Origin: Mycobacterium scrofulaceum | Lineage (GTDB): Bacteria; Actinomycetota; Actinomycetes; Mycobacteriales; Mycobacteriaceae | NCBI RefSeq assembly: GCF_001667885.1 | Contig: NZ_LZJW01000109.1 | Location: 1 to 50,323, forward strand | Direction of reading: 5' to 3' | DNA: 50,323 nucleotides | Part shown: positions 22,676 through 32,398 of the stretch, one piece after another | Numbering within the stretch: position 1 is the stretch's first letter | Layout of the letters: each line of letters starts with the position of its first letter | Position numbers and translations under genes: made by a program | The notes under the pieces: model-generated | Told to the model about the DNA's origin: nothing | Database searches by the model: none | Seen by the model: the letters and a program-made list of their open reading frames with translations, nothing else

Positions 22676-23467
22676 TCACAGATCCGGGACGGGGATGTCG
22701 AGATTGGGGTAGGTGAGGCCACCGTCGACCTCGAGCGTCTTACCGGTCAGGAAGCTGCCGGCCGGGGACGCCAAATACACTGCGGCCGCGGCGATGTCGA
22801 CGGGGTCGCCAAGCCGGCGCATGGGCGTGGCCTTCTCCATCGGTGCGCGCAACTCGTCGTTGGACGCGACGATGTCCAGCGCGGAGGTGAGGATCGATCC
22901 CGGCGCGATCGCGTTCACGCGGATGCGCGGGCACAGGTCCAGTGCGGTCAGCCGGGTGTAGTGGGACAGCGCGGCCTTCGCGGTGCCGTAGGCGGCGAAT
23001 CCCCGGCCGGCCAGCCGGCCCATGGTGGAGGTGATGTTGATGATGCTGCCCCCACCGGAGTGCTCGAGCATCAGGGGCACCGCCGCGACGGTCAGCGCAT
23101 GGGCGGTGGCGACGTTGAACGTGAACGCGTCCCTGAGGTCCTTGGTCGAGGTGGTCAGCAGCGTGTTCGGCATGGTTCCGCCGACGTTGTTGACGACGAT
23201 GTCTAGTTTCCCGAAGGCCTCGACCGCCTGGCCGGCCAGCTCCGCGGTCGCCTCCGGGTGGGCGAGATCGGCGGCGACGATGTGCGCCCGCCGACCCGCG
23301 GCGCGGACCTGTTCGGCGACGCCTTCTAGTTGCGATTCCGTGCGCGAGGCGATCAGGACGTCGGCGCCCGCCTCGGCGAAAGCCAACGCGATGGCCGCCC
23401 CGAGGCCGCGGCCGGCACCGGTGATGACGGCGACTTTGTCATCGAGACGAAATCTGTCAAGGATCAT
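22676..23467 (-). CDS. SDR-family oxidoreductase (Rv0927c-type)
   Basis: 263 residues. Rossmann motif [11 protein letters not shown] near residue 17, NNVGG near 92, catalytic Ser in INITSTMG and YGTAK near residues 157-161. It matches Rv0927c in length and place. First gene of a two-gene leftward operon with the DapB-like oxidoreductase, and divergent from the pst genes. The 313-bp gap to pstS holds the regulatory sites described separately. Substrate unknown. Confidence 0.88.
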   Translation of the reverse strand: MILDRFRLDDKVAVITGAGRGLGAAIALAFAEAGADVLIASRTESQLEGVAEQVRAAGRRAHIVAADLAHPEATAELAGQAVEAFGKLDIVVNNVGGTMPNTLLTTSTKDLRDAFTFNVATAHALTVAAVPLMLEHSGGGSIINITSTMGRLAGRGFAAYGTAKAALSHYTRLTALDLCPRIRVNAIAPGSILTSALDIVASNDELRAPMEKATPMRRLGDPVDIAAAAVYLASPAGSFLTGKTLEVDGGLTYPNLDIPVPDL

Positions 23468-23681
23468 TGCGGCCTCTCTTCGCCCAAGTTGTCAGCCGAC
23501 ACGGTAGCAAGCCGCGCCGTGTCAGATGCGGCATTTCTGGAACAGGTTCTACTTTTGCATATGGGCCGGGCGGCGCAATGCCCCGTGCCCATTTGCGTGC
23601 GGGGGAACGGGCCGGCCGAAAACGTGTGTTTGACCGCCGTGGCGGGACGGCCTCAGCGCATCCCGCGTCCACTGCGAGAAC

Positions 23682-23699
23682 ATTCACCCGGCGTTAGCC
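23682..23699 (+). promoter_or_regulatory. Pho-box-like heptamer repeat upstream of first pstS
   Basis: ATTCACC, four bases, then GTTAGCC: two heptamers at an 11-bp pitch like the GTTCACC direct repeats bound by PhoP/PhoB-type regulators in actinobacteria. In mycobacteria the regulator would be RegX3 (SenX3-RegX3), which induces pst genes on phosphate starvation. It lies 82 bases before the start codon. Confidence 0.5.
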
Positions 23700-23702
23700 T
23701 TA

Positions 23703-23730
23703 GTGCGCTGACCGTTTGGTCGGTGCGCAC
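23703..23730. promoter_or_regulatory. Hairpin in the pstS leader
   Basis: GTGCGC...GCGCAC outer arms and GACC/GGTC inner arms with a small internal bulge and a GTTT loop. It immediately follows the Pho-box-like site and would lie in the 5' leader if transcription starts there. Confidence 0.35.
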
Positions 23731-23780
23731 GGCTAATGAATGGTGGCGATCATGTCTGAGCTTTCCCGCCGGGGATCATA

Positions 23781-24887
23781 TTGCGGCTGAACCGATTTGG
23801 CGCTGCGCTCAGCGCCGCGACCGTCCTGGCGCTGTCCGGCTGCGGGAGTAACGACAACACGGCGGGCGAACATCCCGCGCCGGGCACGTCGGTCGCCAAG
23901 GTGAGCTGTGGCGGGGCCAAGTCGCTCAAGGCGAGCGGGTCGACCGCCCAGGCCAACGCGATGACCCGCTTCATCAAGGCGTTCGAGCAGGCCTGCCCGG
24001 GCTGGACGCTGAACTATACGCCCAACGGCTCGGGCGCGGGAATCGGTGAATTCACGGGTAACCAAACCGATTTCGCGGGGTCCGACTCACCGCTGGCTCC
24101 CATCGAATACTTCGCGGCGCGCCAGCGTTGCGGTTCGCCCGCATGGAATTTGCCGGTGGTGTTCGGGCCGATCGCGATCAGCTACAACGTCAAGGGCGTG
24201 ACGTCGCTGAATCTGGATGGTCCCACGGCCGCCAAGATATTCAAGGGTGACGTCACCGCCTGGAACGATCCGGCCATTGCGGCGCTGAACCCGGGCGTCC
24301 CTTTTCCCGCCGAGCCGATTCGGGTGATCTTCCGCAACGACCAGTCCGGCACCACGGACAATTTTCAGAAATACCTGGATTCCGCGGCCAACGGCGTCTG
24401 GGACAGGGGCATCGGGAAGACGTTCAACGGCGGCGTCGGCGAGGGGGCCAGGGGCAACGACGGCACCTCGGCGGCGGTCAAGGCCACCGAGGGGTCGATC
24501 AGCTATAACGAATGGTCGTTCGCCCAGGCGCAGAAGCTCAACATGGCCCGGATCATCACCTCGGCCGGCCCCGACCCGGTGGCGATCAGCGCCGATTCGG
24601 TGGGCAAGGCAATCGCCGGAGCCGACTTCACCGAAGAGGGCAACGACCTGGTCGTCGACACCTTCTCCTTCTACAGACCGGCCCAGCCCGGTTCCTATCC
24701 GATCGTGCTCGCGACGTACGAGATCGTGTGTTCGAAGTATCCGGATCCCCAGGTCGCCGCCGCGGTGAAGGCGTTCCTGCAAAGCACCGTGGGCGCGGGG
24801 CAGAACGGCCTGGCGGACAACGGCTACATCCCGGTTCCCGAGTCGTTCAAGCCCCGGTTGTCGGCGGCGATCGACGCCATTTCGTGA
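23781..24887 (+). CDS. pstS: Phosphate-binding lipoprotein PstS (first of two tandem copies)
   Basis: 368 residues from TTG 23781. A signal peptide with lipobox LSGC (lipidated Cys21) directs it to the outer face of the membrane. The phosphate-site motifs are clear: [11 protein letters not shown] near residue 51, the FAGSDSPL segment, and [13 protein letters not shown] near residue 185. Compared with the following copy it has changes such as [10 protein letters not shown] for [10 protein letters not shown], so the pair has diverged, but they remain close paralogues. It delivers phosphate to PstC-PstA. It has its own Pho-box-like site upstream and is followed by a 185-bp gap with a second such site, so each copy may have a separate promoter. 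Confidence 0.93.
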   Translation: MRLNRFGAALSAATVLALSGCGSNDNTAGEHPAPGTSVAKVSCGGAKSLKASGSTAQANAMTRFIKAFEQACPGWTLNYTPNGSGAGIGEFTGNQTDFAGSDSPLAPIEYFAARQRCGSPAWNLPVVFGPIAISYNVKGVTSLNLDGPTAAKIFKGDVTAWNDPAIAALNPGVPFPAEPIRVIFRNDQSGTTDNFQKYLDSAANGVWDRGIGKTFNGGVGEGARGNDGTSAAVKATEGSISYNEWSFAQAQKLNMARIITSAGPDPVAISADSVGKAIAGADFTEEGNDLVVDTFSFYRPAQPGSYPIVLATYEIVCSKYPDPQVAAAVKAFLQSTVGAGQNGLADNGYIPVPESFKPRLSAAIDAIS

Positions 24888-24953
24888 GCCCGGCCGCCCC
24901 GGCGTGCGGGCCGCCCGCAGGCCGCGTTGGCCAGCGACAATCGGCCGACAGCA

Positions 24954-24971
24954 ATTTGCCCAACGTTAACC
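24954..24971 (+). promoter_or_regulatory. Pho-box-like heptamer repeat upstream of second pstS
   Basis: ATTTGCC, four bases, then GTTAACC, with the same 7-4-7 spacing as the site upstream of the first pstS. It lies 101 bases before the second pstS start, in a gene-free gap, which argues for a promoter of its own under RegX3-type control. Confidence 0.45.
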
Positions 24972-25072
24972 TTCTTGCTGTTAGCTTCCTTGCTGCGAGA
25001 GACGGCTCATCGCCGGGTAGCGGCTAGGAGAACGTCGCCCATCATGTTTCATCCCTACCGTTAGGAAGTGAC

Positions 25073-26188
25073 TTGAAACTCAACCGATTCGGTGCCGCGC
25101 TGAGCGTCCTGACCGCTGCTGCGCTGGCGTTGTCGGGGTGCGGAAGCGACAACAATGCCAACGGCGGGAGCAGCGGGACGAGCGGCTCGGCGTCGGGCAA
25201 GGTCAGCTGCGGCGGCAAGAAGACGCTGAAGGCCAGCGGGTCGACCGCGCAGGCCAACGCCATGACCCGCTTCGTCAACGCCTTCGAACAGGCCTGCCCG
25301 GGTCAGACGTTGAACTACACGGCCAATGGGTCGGGCGCGGGAATCAGCGAATTCAACGGCAACCAAACGGATTTCGGCGGCTCGGACTCGCCGCTCGCGG
25401 CGAAGGAATACGCCGCGGCGCAGCAGCGCTGCGGCTCCCCGGCGTGGAACCTGCCGGTGGTGTTCGGGCCGATCGCCATCACCTACAACGTCAAGGGTCT
25501 GAGTTCGCTGAGCCTCGACGGTCCCACGGCGGCGAAAATCTTCAACGGCGCCATCACGACGTGGAACGACCCGGCGATCGCGGCGCTGAACTCCGGTGTC
25601 ACGTTGCCCGCCGAGCCGATCCATGTGGTGTTCCGCAACGACGAATCCGGCACCACCGACAACTTCCAGAAGTACCTTGACGCCGCCTCGAACGGCGCGT
25701 GGGGCAAGGGCGCGGGCAAGACGTTCAAGGGTGGCGTCGGCGAGGGCGCCAAGGGCAACGACGGCACGTCGGCGGCCATCAAGGCCACCGAGGGGTCGAT
25801 CACCTACAACGAATGGTCGTTCGCCCAGGCGCAGAAACTGGACATGGCCAAGGTCGTCACGTCGGCCGGCCCGGACGCGGTGGCGATCAGCGCCGACTCG
25901 GTCGGCAAGACCATTTCCGGCGCCAAGATCAGCGGGCAGGGCAACGACCTGGTGCTGGACACACTCTCCTTCTACAAGCCGACCCAGCCCGGGTCCTACC
26001 CGATCGTGCTGGCGACATACGAGATCGTTTGCTCGAAGTATCCCGACCCCCAGGTCGGCACGGCGGTGAAGGCGTTCCTGCAAAGTACGATCGGTGCGGG
26101 GCAGAGTGGCCTTGCCGACAACGGGTACATTCCCATCCCGGATTCGTTCAAGTCGAGACTGTCGGCTTCGATCAACGCCATCACGTGA
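25073..26188 (+). CDS. pstS3: Phosphate-binding lipoprotein PstS3
   Basis: 371 residues from TTG 25073, behind TTAGGAAG. Lipobox LSGC with Cys23. Sequence is very close to M. tuberculosis PstS3 as I recall it (MKLNRFGAA start, [53 protein letters not shown]). It captures phosphate outside the membrane and hands it to the PstC2-PstA1 channel encoded directly downstream; pstC starts 12 bases after its stop. This copy is the better match to PstS3 and is probably the orthologue; the copy before it is the duplicate. Confidence 0.95.
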   Translation: MKLNRFGAALSVLTAAALALSGCGSDNNANGGSSGTSGSASGKVSCGGKKTLKASGSTAQANAMTRFVNAFEQACPGQTLNYTANGSGAGISEFNGNQTDFGGSDSPLAAKEYAAAQQRCGSPAWNLPVVFGPIAITYNVKGLSSLSLDGPTAAKIFNGAITTWNDPAIAALNSGVTLPAEPIHVVFRNDESGTTDNFQKYLDAASNGAWGKGAGKTFKGGVGEGAKGNDGTSAAIKATEGSITYNEWSFAQAQKLDMAKVVTSAGPDAVAISADSVGKTISGAKISGQGNDLVLDTLSFYKPTQPGSYPIVLATYEIVCSKYPDPQVGTAVKAFLQSTIGAGQSGLADNGYIPIPDSFKSRLSASINAIT

Positions 26189-26200
26189 TTTGAGGTGGTC

Positions 26201-27193
26201 GTGACCCGAGGAGCGGTAGCCAGCCCGTCGACCGCGGAAAAACCTGCGCTCACGGCGTTGGGCACACCGTCAGGCCGACGGGGTGACCGGCTGTTCAGGT
26301 TGGCGGCCGCCGCTGCCGGTTCGACGATCGTGGCCGCGATCCTGCTGATCGCGGTGTTCCTACTGCTTCGTGCCGTTCCGTCGCTGCGGGCCAACCACGC
26401 GAACTTCTTCACCAGCGCCCAGTTCAGCACCACCGACCCAAGCAAGCTCGCCTTCGGCATCCGTGACCTGTTGATGGTCACGGTGCTCAGTTCGCTCACC
26501 GCGCTGGTGCTCGCGGTGCCGATCGCGGTGGGTATCGCGGTGTTTCTCACCCAATATGCGCCCAAGCGGCTGGCTCGCCCGTTCGGCGCGATCGTCGACC
26601 TGCTCGCCGCGGTTCCCTCGATCATCTTCGGGTTATGGGGCATCTTCGTGCTGGCGCCCAAGATCGAGCCCGTCGCGGCATTCCTCAATCGCCACCTGGG
26701 CTGGTTCTTCCTGTTCAAGCAGGGCAACGTGTCGCTGGCCGGTGGCGGCACCATCTTCACCGCGGGCATCGTGCTTTCGGCGATGATCCTGCCGATCATC
26801 ACGTCGGTCTCGCGGGAGGTGTTCCGGCAGACCCCGCACATCCAGATGGAGGCCGCGCAGGCACTGGGGGCCACCAAGTGGGAGGTGGTGCGGATGACCG
26901 TGCTGCCGTTCGGCCGCAGCGGTGTGATCGCGGCGTCGATGCTGGGGCTGGGCCGGGCGCTCGGCGAGACGGTGGCGGTGCTGATCATTCTGCGTTCCGC
27001 CGCACGCCCCGGAAATTGGTCGCTGTTCGACGGCGGCTACACATTCGCCTCGAAAATCGCCTCGGCCGCAGCCGAATTCAGTGAACCGCTGCCCACCGGG
27101 GCCTACATCGCCGCCGGGTTCGCGCTGTTCGTCTTGACGTTCGTCGTCAACGCACTGGCTCGCGCCGTCGCCGGGGGGAAGGTGAACGGATGA
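26201..27193 (+). CDS. pstC2: Phosphate ABC transporter permease PstC (PstC2-type)
   Basis: 330 residues with six membrane segments. The permease signature for ATPase docking is present in [20 protein letters not shown] near residue 220. I chose the GTG at 26201, with GAGG five bases before it. Strongly similar to M. tuberculosis PstC2 (for example [11 protein letters not shown] and [18 protein letters not shown]). With PstA it forms the membrane channel for phosphate. Its stop overlaps pstA's start (ATGA 27190-27193). Confidence 0.95.
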   Translation: MTRGAVASPSTAEKPALTALGTPSGRRGDRLFRLAAAAAGSTIVAAILLIAVFLLLRAVPSLRANHANFFTSAQFSTTDPSKLAFGIRDLLMVTVLSSLTALVLAVPIAVGIAVFLTQYAPKRLARPFGAIVDLLAAVPSIIFGLWGIFVLAPKIEPVAAFLNRHLGWFFLFKQGNVSLAGGGTIFTAGIVLSAMILPIITSVSREVFRQTPHIQMEAAQALGATKWEVVRMTVLPFGRSGVIAASMLGLGRALGETVAVLIILRSAARPGNWSLFDGGYTFASKIASAAAEFSEPLPTGAYIAAGFALFVLTFVVNALARAVAGGKVNG

Positions 27194-28092
27194 CGGCCAG
27201 CGTGTTCGACCGGCCGGTCAAAGCCCAGGCGTTCCGGCCCGTCAGCATCCGGCGGCGGCTCACCAACGACGCGGCGACGATTTTCTTCGTGGCCTCCTTC
27301 CTCATCGCGCTGGTGCCGCTGGTCTGGGTGCTGTCGGTGGTGATAGCCCGGGGCTGGTATGCGGTCACCCGAACGGGTTGGTGGACCCACTCGCTGCACG
27401 GCATCCTGCCGGAGCAGTTCGCCGGCGGGATCTACCACGCGCTGTACGGAACCATGGTGCAGGCCGGGGTGGCCGCACTGCTGTCCGTGCCGCTGGGGCT
27501 GATGACCGCGGTCTTCCTGGTGGAATACGGTTCCGGCCGGCTGGTGCGGCTGACCACCTTCATGGTCGACGTGCTTGCCGGGGTGCCCTCGATCGTGGCG
27601 GCGCTGTTCGTCTTCAGCCTCTGGATCGCGACGCTGGGATTCCAGCAGAGCTCGTTCGCCGTGTCGCTGGCGCTGGTCTTGCTGATGCTGCCGGTGGTGG
27701 TGCGGTCCGCCGAGGAGATGCTCAGGCTGGTGCCCGACGACCTGCGGGAGGCCAGCTACGCGCTCGGCGTTCCGAAGTGGAAGACCATCATGCGGATCGT
27801 GTTCCCGATCGCCATGCCCGGCATCGTCTCCGGCGTCTTGTTGTCCGTCGCCCGGGTCATCGGGGAAACCGCCCCGGTGCTGGTGCTGGTGGGTTACAGC
27901 CGCTCGATCAACGTCGACATCTTCCACGGCAACATGGCCTCGCTGCCGCTGCTGATCTACACCGAGCTCACCAACCCCGAGCATGCCGGGTTCCTGCGCA
28001 TCTGGGGTGCGGCGCTGAGCCTGATCATCATGGTCGCGGTGATCAACGTGATCGCGGCGGCGACCCGGTTCCTGGCGACGCGCCGGCGCTGA
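27190..28092 (+). CDS. pstA1: Phosphate ABC transporter permease PstA (PstA1-type)
   Basis: 300 residues, six membrane segments, EAA-loop [20 protein letters not shown] near residue 190. Close to M. tuberculosis PstA1 ([45 protein letters not shown]). Last gene of the operon. No ATPase gene (pstB or phoT) follows; the operon instead converges on Ku with an 18-bp gap, so the ATPase must be encoded elsewhere. Confidence 0.95.
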   Translation: MTASVFDRPVKAQAFRPVSIRRRLTNDAATIFFVASFLIALVPLVWVLSVVIARGWYAVTRTGWWTHSLHGILPEQFAGGIYHALYGTMVQAGVAALLSVPLGLMTAVFLVEYGSGRLVRLTTFMVDVLAGVPSIVAALFVFSLWIATLGFQQSSFAVSLALVLLMLPVVVRSAEEMLRLVPDDLREASYALGVPKWKTIMRIVFPIAMPGIVSGVLLSVARVIGETAPVLVLVGYSRSINVDIFHGNMASLPLLIYTELTNPEHAGFLRIWGAALSLIIMVAVINVIAAATRFLATRRR

Positions 28093-28110
28093 GCGCACGC
28101 CCGGTCCGGG

Positions 28111-29019
28111 TCAGGACTTGGATGCGGCCTTTTTGGCGGGCGCCTTCTTCGCCGTGGTCTTCTTCGCCGTGGTCTTCTTGGCGGCCGTCTTCTTGGCCGG
28201 CGCCTTCTTGGCCGGTGCCTTGCCGTTGCCCGAACGCGCCTTCACGCTGGCTTCCAGCTTGGCCAGGAGGTCGGAGACGTCCTCGGTCTCGTCGAGCTCC
28301 TTCGGCTGCTCCTCGGTGGTAAACGCTTCGCCACCTTCGAGTTTCGCGTCGATGAGCTCCTGCAGCTGCTCCTGATAGGTGTCGTGATAGCGGTCCGGGT
28401 TGAAGTCTTCGGCCATCGACTCCACCACCTGGCCGGCCATTTTCAGTTCCGCGGGCTTGATCTCGACCTCCTTGTCGAGGACGGGAAAGTCCGGGTCGCG
28501 GATCTCGTCGGGCCACAACAGGGTGTGCACCATCATCACGTCGCGCTTGCCGAAGTCCTTGACGCGCAACGCCGCCAGCCGCGTCTTGTTGCGCAGGGTG
28601 AAGTGCACGATCGCCATCCGATCGGTCTCGGCGAGCGTCTTCGCCAGCAGCACATACGATTTCGACGACTTGGAATCCGGCTCCAGGAAGTAGCTTCGGT
28701 CGAAGAGCATCGGGTCGACCTCGTCGGCCGGAACGAACTCCAGCACCTCGATCTCACGGCTGCGCTCTTCGGGCAGCGTGGCGATGTCGTCGTCGGTGAT
28801 GATGACCATCTGGCCGTCGTCGGATTCGAACGCGCGGGCGATGTCACGATATTCGACGACCTCGCCGTCCACCTCGCACACGCGTTGGTATCGGATGCGG
28901 CCGTTGTCCTTGGCGTGCACCTGATGGAACTTGATGTCGTGGTCCTGGGTGGCGCTGTACACCTTGACCGGGACGTTGACCAGCCCGAACGCGATCGAGC
29001 CCTTCCAGATGGAGCGCAT
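28111..29019 (-). CDS. mku: Non-homologous end-joining protein Ku, lysine-rich tail
   Basis: 302 residues from ATG 29019 (MRSIWKGSIAFGLVNVPVKVYSAT). Residues 1-260 form the Ku core, which makes a homodimeric ring on DNA ends and recruits LigD. The C-terminus after about residue 265 is a 35-residue array of AKK, APAKK and TAKK units. M. tuberculosis Ku lacks this extension as I recall it, while M. smegmatis Ku has one, where it supports DNA binding. It ends in convergence with pstA1. The usual neighbour LigD is 5 kb away here because a polyol operon lies between them. Confidence 0.95.
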   Translation of the reverse strand: MRSIWKGSIAFGLVNVPVKVYSATQDHDIKFHQVHAKDNGRIRYQRVCEVDGEVVEYRDIARAFESDDGQMVIITDDDIATLPEERSREIEVLEFVPADEVDPMLFDRSYFLEPDSKSSKSYVLLAKTLAETDRMAIVHFTLRNKTRLAALRVKDFGKRDVMMVHTLLWPDEIRDPDFPVLDKEVEIKPAELKMAGQVVESMAEDFNPDRYHDTYQEQLQELIDAKLEGGEAFTTEEQPKELDETEDVSDLLAKLEASVKARSGNGKAPAKKAPAKKTAAKKTTAKKTTAKKAPAKKAASKS

Positions 29020-29027
29020 GTAAGTCA

Positions 29028-29041
29028 GTATGCCCATACTG
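29028..29041. promoter_or_regulatory. Short perfect inverted repeat before Ku
   Basis: AGTATG-CC-CATACT, 9 bases upstream of the Ku start codon. It could be an operator or part of a leader hairpin covering the ribosome site. No clear Shine-Dalgarno is seen for Ku. Confidence 0.35.
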
Positions 29042-29109
29042 TTCGCCGGCTAACAGCACGCGGGGCCGTTGCGTCCCAGCTCGTGACCGCATCGAAGCCG
29101 GCCGGGAAG

Positions 29110-30021
29110 CTATCGCCGGTTTGCCTGGGCCCGCAGGTCGGCCCGGTCGGGCAGCTGCGCACCGGCGCGGCCCACGGTCGCCGCCGACGACAGCGCGGCC
29201 GCCTCAAGTGCTCCGGTCAGGGCGTCGATCGAGATGCGCCGCAGGGCGGCCCGCCGGTCGGCACCCAACAAGTCCATTGCCCACAGCGCGTCGAGCAGGC
29301 CGACCATGAAGGCGTCGCCGGCTCCCACGGTGTCCACCACGCGGACCGGCCTGGCGGCCACGCGCGCCTCACCGGCCGAGCACAGCGCGACCGCGCCGCG
29401 CGCTCCCATCGTCACCACGACGATCGCCGGTCCAGACGCCAGCCACGCCCGGGCCGTCTGTTCGGGCTCTTGCTCGGGATCGATCCAGCGCAGATCCTCG
29501 TCGCTGACCTTGACGACGTCACTGCGCTCGGCCAGGTGCTCGATCCGCGCGCGGGCCGAATCCCGGTCGGTGATCAGCGACGGTCGCACATTGGGGTCGA
29601 AGGTGACGGTGGCTGAGGGGCGATAGGCGTCGACCAACGCCACGACCGCCAGGCAGCCCGGCTCGCGTACGGCGGCGATGGATCCGGTGTGCACCAATAG
29701 CGGCGGCGGAACCTCGGGTGTGCCGGAAAGCCGCCAGTCCAGGTCGAACGTGTAGACGGCGGATCCGTCCGCGGCGAGAGTCGCCACCGCGGTCGGTGTC
29801 CGGATGGCCGCAACGCTGCCCGGAACAAGCTGTGCACCAGCACCTTTCACGTAGTCGGCGATACGCCGGCCATGTGGGTCATCGGCGATGTGGGTCAAGA
29901 AGTCGATCTCGCGGCCCAGCCGGCCGAGCCCGACGGCGACGTTGAGCGGACTGCCCCCGACATGCTCGTCGCCGTTGACGATGTCGATCAGCGATTCGCC
30001 GATCACCAACCCGCGGGTCAT
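29110..30021 (-). CDS. PfkB-family carbohydrate kinase (fructokinase-like)
   Basis: 303 residues from ATG 30021, which overlaps the stop of the mannitol dehydrogenase-like gene (ATGA). The N-terminal GGSPLNVAVGLGRLG (residues about 22-36) and the C-terminal PfkB signature VDTVGAGDAFMVGLLDAL with catalytic Asp in GAGD near residue 240 identify it. It would phosphorylate fructose, or a related ketose, made by the polyol dehydrogenases of the same operon. Last gene of the polyol operon, 90 bases before Ku. Confidence 0.9.
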   Translation of the reverse strand: MTRGLVIGESLIDIVNGDEHVGGSPLNVAVGLGRLGREIDFLTHIADDPHGRRIADYVKGAGAQLVPGSVAAIRTPTAVATLAADGSAVYTFDLDWRLSGTPEVPPPLLVHTGSIAAVREPGCLAVVALVDAYRPSATVTFDPNVRPSLITDRDSARARIEHLAERSDVVKVSDEDLRWIDPEQEPEQTARAWLASGPAIVVVTMGARGAVALCSAGEARVAARPVRVVDTVGAGDAFMVGLLDALWAMDLLGADRRAALRRISIDALTGALEAAALSSAATVGRAGAQLPDRADLRAQANRR

Positions 30022-31430
30022 CGCACCAGGGCCTCCAGCGTCGCCCGAGCTCCCTTGTGGTGCAACGAATCCAGCGCCCAGCAATACGCGTCGACAAACC
30101 GTGGCTGGTGGGTCAGGTCGCAGAACACCGCGGTCACCTCGACGAACGCGGTGGGATTCTGGTGTTGCGAGCGGGCGATCGGGATGAGCGAATCCGCGAG
30201 CTGGTCCACCACCTCGTACGGCTTACCCCATTCGTCGGTGCCCTCGGCGTAGCGCGCCCAGCTGGCCACCGCCGCGGCCGCCAGCCGAACCGGCCCGTCG
30301 CTGGCCAGGTTGTCGCAGATGACGGGGAACAGCCATTTCGGGATGCGGTCCGACGAGTAAGCGCAGATGCGCGCGACGGTGTCGCGCACGGCCGGGTTGG
30401 CGAACCGCTCGACCAGCGTGCGGCCGAACTCGTGCAGGTCGATTCCCGGCACCGGCGGCAGGGTGGGAATGGCCTCGGTTTCGAAGTACGAGAGCAGGAA
30501 TGCGGCGAAGAGGGGGTCGCGGGCCGCCTCGTGGACGAACTGGAAGCCGCAGAGGTGCGCGAAGTAGGCCAGGCACTGATGCCCAGCGTTGAGCATCCGC
30601 AACTTCATCAGCTCGTACGGTCGCACGTCGTCGACCATCAGGACCCCGGCCTGCTCCAGCGGGGGCCTGCCATCGGCGAAGTCGTCTTCGATCACCCAGG
30701 CGGTGAAGGGTTCGGCCACCACCGGCCACCGGTCGTCGACGCCGAAGTCGCGCCGCACCTCAGCGGCCATCTCCAAAGTCGTTGCCGGGGTGATGCGGTC
30801 GACCATCGAACTGGGGAAGCGGGCGTTCTGCGCCACCCATTCGGCCAACGCGGGATCCCTGCGTTCGGCGCCGGCGAGCACGGTGCGCTTGGCGACCTCG
30901 CCGTTGTTCTCGATGTTGTCGCAGGAAACGATTGTCGGCGCGGGGATTCCGCGATCGCGCCGCCGGGCGAGCGCCTCGGTGATCAATGCGAACGCCGGCC
31001 CATCGGGGTCGCGGTACCCACCTTCGGTGATGGTCAGCGAAATGATCCGGGTGGAGGCGGCGGTGAGCACCTCCAGCGCTGATTCCGGATCGTCCGGGAC
31101 GTAGCGGTAGTCCACGATCGACCCGATCACCTGCGCGTCCCGGCTGCCGTTGGGGTTCTCCAAGATCAGCGTGTACAGCCCGTCCTGACCGTTGAGGACG
31201 TCGCGCATGGTCCAATCGGCGGGCATCACGCCTATGCCGCAGATGCCCCACTCGCGGGCCAGCCCCTGCTGCAGCAGGAGGTTGATATACGCAGCCTGAT
31301 GCGCGCGGTGGAAGTGCCCGGCGCCGATATGCGCGATACCGACAGTCACGCTGCCGCGGTCATAGTTCGGGGCCTCGATCGGCAGTGCGGAAAGCGACGC
31401 ATTGTTCAGGTTGATCGTGCTAGCCACCAT
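30018..31430 (-). CDS. Mannitol/polyol dehydrogenase (long-chain, MDR family)
   Basis: 470 residues, ATG 31430 behind GAGGAG. The N-terminal NAD motif IGAGHFHRAHQAAY, the catalytic-domain ITEGGY and CDNIENNG motifs, MVDRITP near residue 200, and LRMLNAGHQCLAY with the catalytic Lys just before it (MKLRMLN) define the mannitol dehydrogenase family. It oxidises mannitol, arabinitol or a similar polyol to the ketose with NAD. It overlaps the PfkB kinase gene by four bases and is one of two such dehydrogenases in this operon. Confidence 0.92.
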   Translation of the reverse strand: MVASTINLNNASLSALPIEAPNYDRGSVTVGIAHIGAGHFHRAHQAAYINLLLQQGLAREWGICGIGVMPADWTMRDVLNGQDGLYTLILENPNGSRDAQVIGSIVDYRYVPDDPESALEVLTAASTRIISLTITEGGYRDPDGPAFALITEALARRRDRGIPAPTIVSCDNIENNGEVAKRTVLAGAERRDPALAEWVAQNARFPSSMVDRITPATTLEMAAEVRRDFGVDDRWPVVAEPFTAWVIEDDFADGRPPLEQAGVLMVDDVRPYELMKLRMLNAGHQCLAYFAHLCGFQFVHEAARDPLFAAFLLSYFETEAIPTLPPVPGIDLHEFGRTLVERFANPAVRDTVARICAYSSDRIPKWLFPVICDNLASDGPVRLAAAAVASWARYAEGTDEWGKPYEVVDQLADSLIPIARSQHQNPTAFVEVTAVFCDLTHQPRFVDAYCWALDSLHHKGARATLEALVR

Positions 31431-31540
31431 TGGCCAACTCCTCACCGGGCCACGGGCCCCGAAATTGATCGGGCTCGCAGCACCTCTCGACGGTATGACG
31501 GCCGCGGGCCGAAGCCCAGCGGCTTGGGCCAACCGATGTC

Positions 31541-32398
31541 CTACGTGACCGGGGAACCCCCGGTCGGCACGGCCGACAACAGCAGGACATCGGCGAGCGC
31601 ACGCCACGAATCGGTGATCGCGACGGCCCCCGCATCGATCAAATCCGCTCGGCGGCAATCCCTTTCGTCGGGCGGCACGAACATCAGGTTACCCACGGTG
31701 GCGTAGCCGGCCGCGACCGCGGAACTGACCCCGGCGACGGAGTCTTCGATGGCCAACCCTTGTTCTGCCGCGACACCCATCACCTGCCCGGAATGCAGAT
31801 ACACCGCCGGGTCGGGCTTGCTCGTCGGCACCGGAAGCGAATCCTCGGCGCTGAACGTCACCGCCTCGGGTATCAGCGAATCGATGCCGGTGGCGGCGAA
31901 ACAGGCGCGCAGGCGCTTGGTGGCGCTGGAGCTGACCGCCGCGAGCGCGTAGTGCGGCGCGAGGTCGCGCAGCGGTTCGAGCACCCGCGGGTCGGGGGTC
32001 AGCGTGACGGCGAGATGCGCGGTGACCCGTTCCCGCTCTTCGCGCACCCACCGCTCGAGTTCATCGGCGGACAACGCGTTGCCCTTCGCCACGTCGTCGG
32101 CTGATGCGACCACCGCTGCCGGAAGGCTCTGCGCCAACGTCTGATCGAGCGGCAGACGGCACTGGGCCGCCAGGTCCAGCGCCATGGCGCGAAAGTTCTT
32201 CCCGACGGCCCGCTTACGCAACTCCTCGGAGTCCAGTGGGGCGCTCACGCCGAACCTGGCGAGGAAGCGATTCATCACCTCGGTCGAGGCTTCGAACGCC
32301 GGCCGCTCCGAAGCGAACAGGTTGTCATCGGCGTCGCACAGCAACGTCGTGATCGGCGCAGGGTCGAACGTGCGCATAAAGCTCAGGCCCGCGTTCAT
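31541..32398 (-). CDS. HAD-superfamily phosphatase / beta-phosphoglucomutase-like hydrolase
   Basis: 285 residues. Motif I appears as LLCDADDNLFASE (nucleophile and acid/base aspartates near residues 22-24), motif II as VSSSATKR near 155, motif III Lys in PTSKPDP near 190, motif IV as AIEDSVAG near 215: a complete HAD set with a helical cap. It probably dephosphorylates or isomerises a sugar or polyol phosphate. Its ATG overlaps the stop of the upstream dehydrogenase gene (ATGA 32395-32398), and a 110-bp gap separates it from the next one. Confidence 0.85.
   Translation of the reverse strand: MNAGLSFMRTFDPAPITTLLCDADDNLFASERPAFEASTEVMNRFLARFGVSAPLDSEELRKRAVGKNFRAMALDLAAQCRLPLDQTLAQSLPAAVVASADDVAKGNALSADELERWVREERERVTAHLAVTLTPDPRVLEPLRDLAPHYALAAVSSSATKRLRACFAATGIDSLIPEAVTFSAEDSLPVPTSKPDPAVYLHSGQVMGVAAEQGLAIEDSVAGVSSAVAAGYATVGNLMFVPPDERDCRRADLIDAGAVAITDSWRALADVLLLSAVPTGGSPVT

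Larger units (their letters stand above)
23468..23780. other. Divergent regulatory region between the SDR and pstS
   Basis: No supported gene. It contains a Pho-box-like heptamer pair (23682-23699), a strong hairpin (23703-23730) and a 12-codon upstream ORF (23752-23790) that overlaps the TTG start of the first pstS out of frame. Confidence 0.55.

Noticed and set aside
28111..28375. Rightward hydrophobic ORF (Phe/Ala/Val-rich) opposite the Ku tail
   Set aside because: It is the antisense of the lysine-rich AAG/GCC codon array, which reads as Phe/Leu/Ala on the other strand.
30018..31658. Longer start for the first mannitol dehydrogenase (76 extra residues)
   Set aside because: The extension is Arg/Gly-rich and overlaps the end of the HAD gene; the ATG at 31430 has a strong ribosome site and begins the conserved fold.
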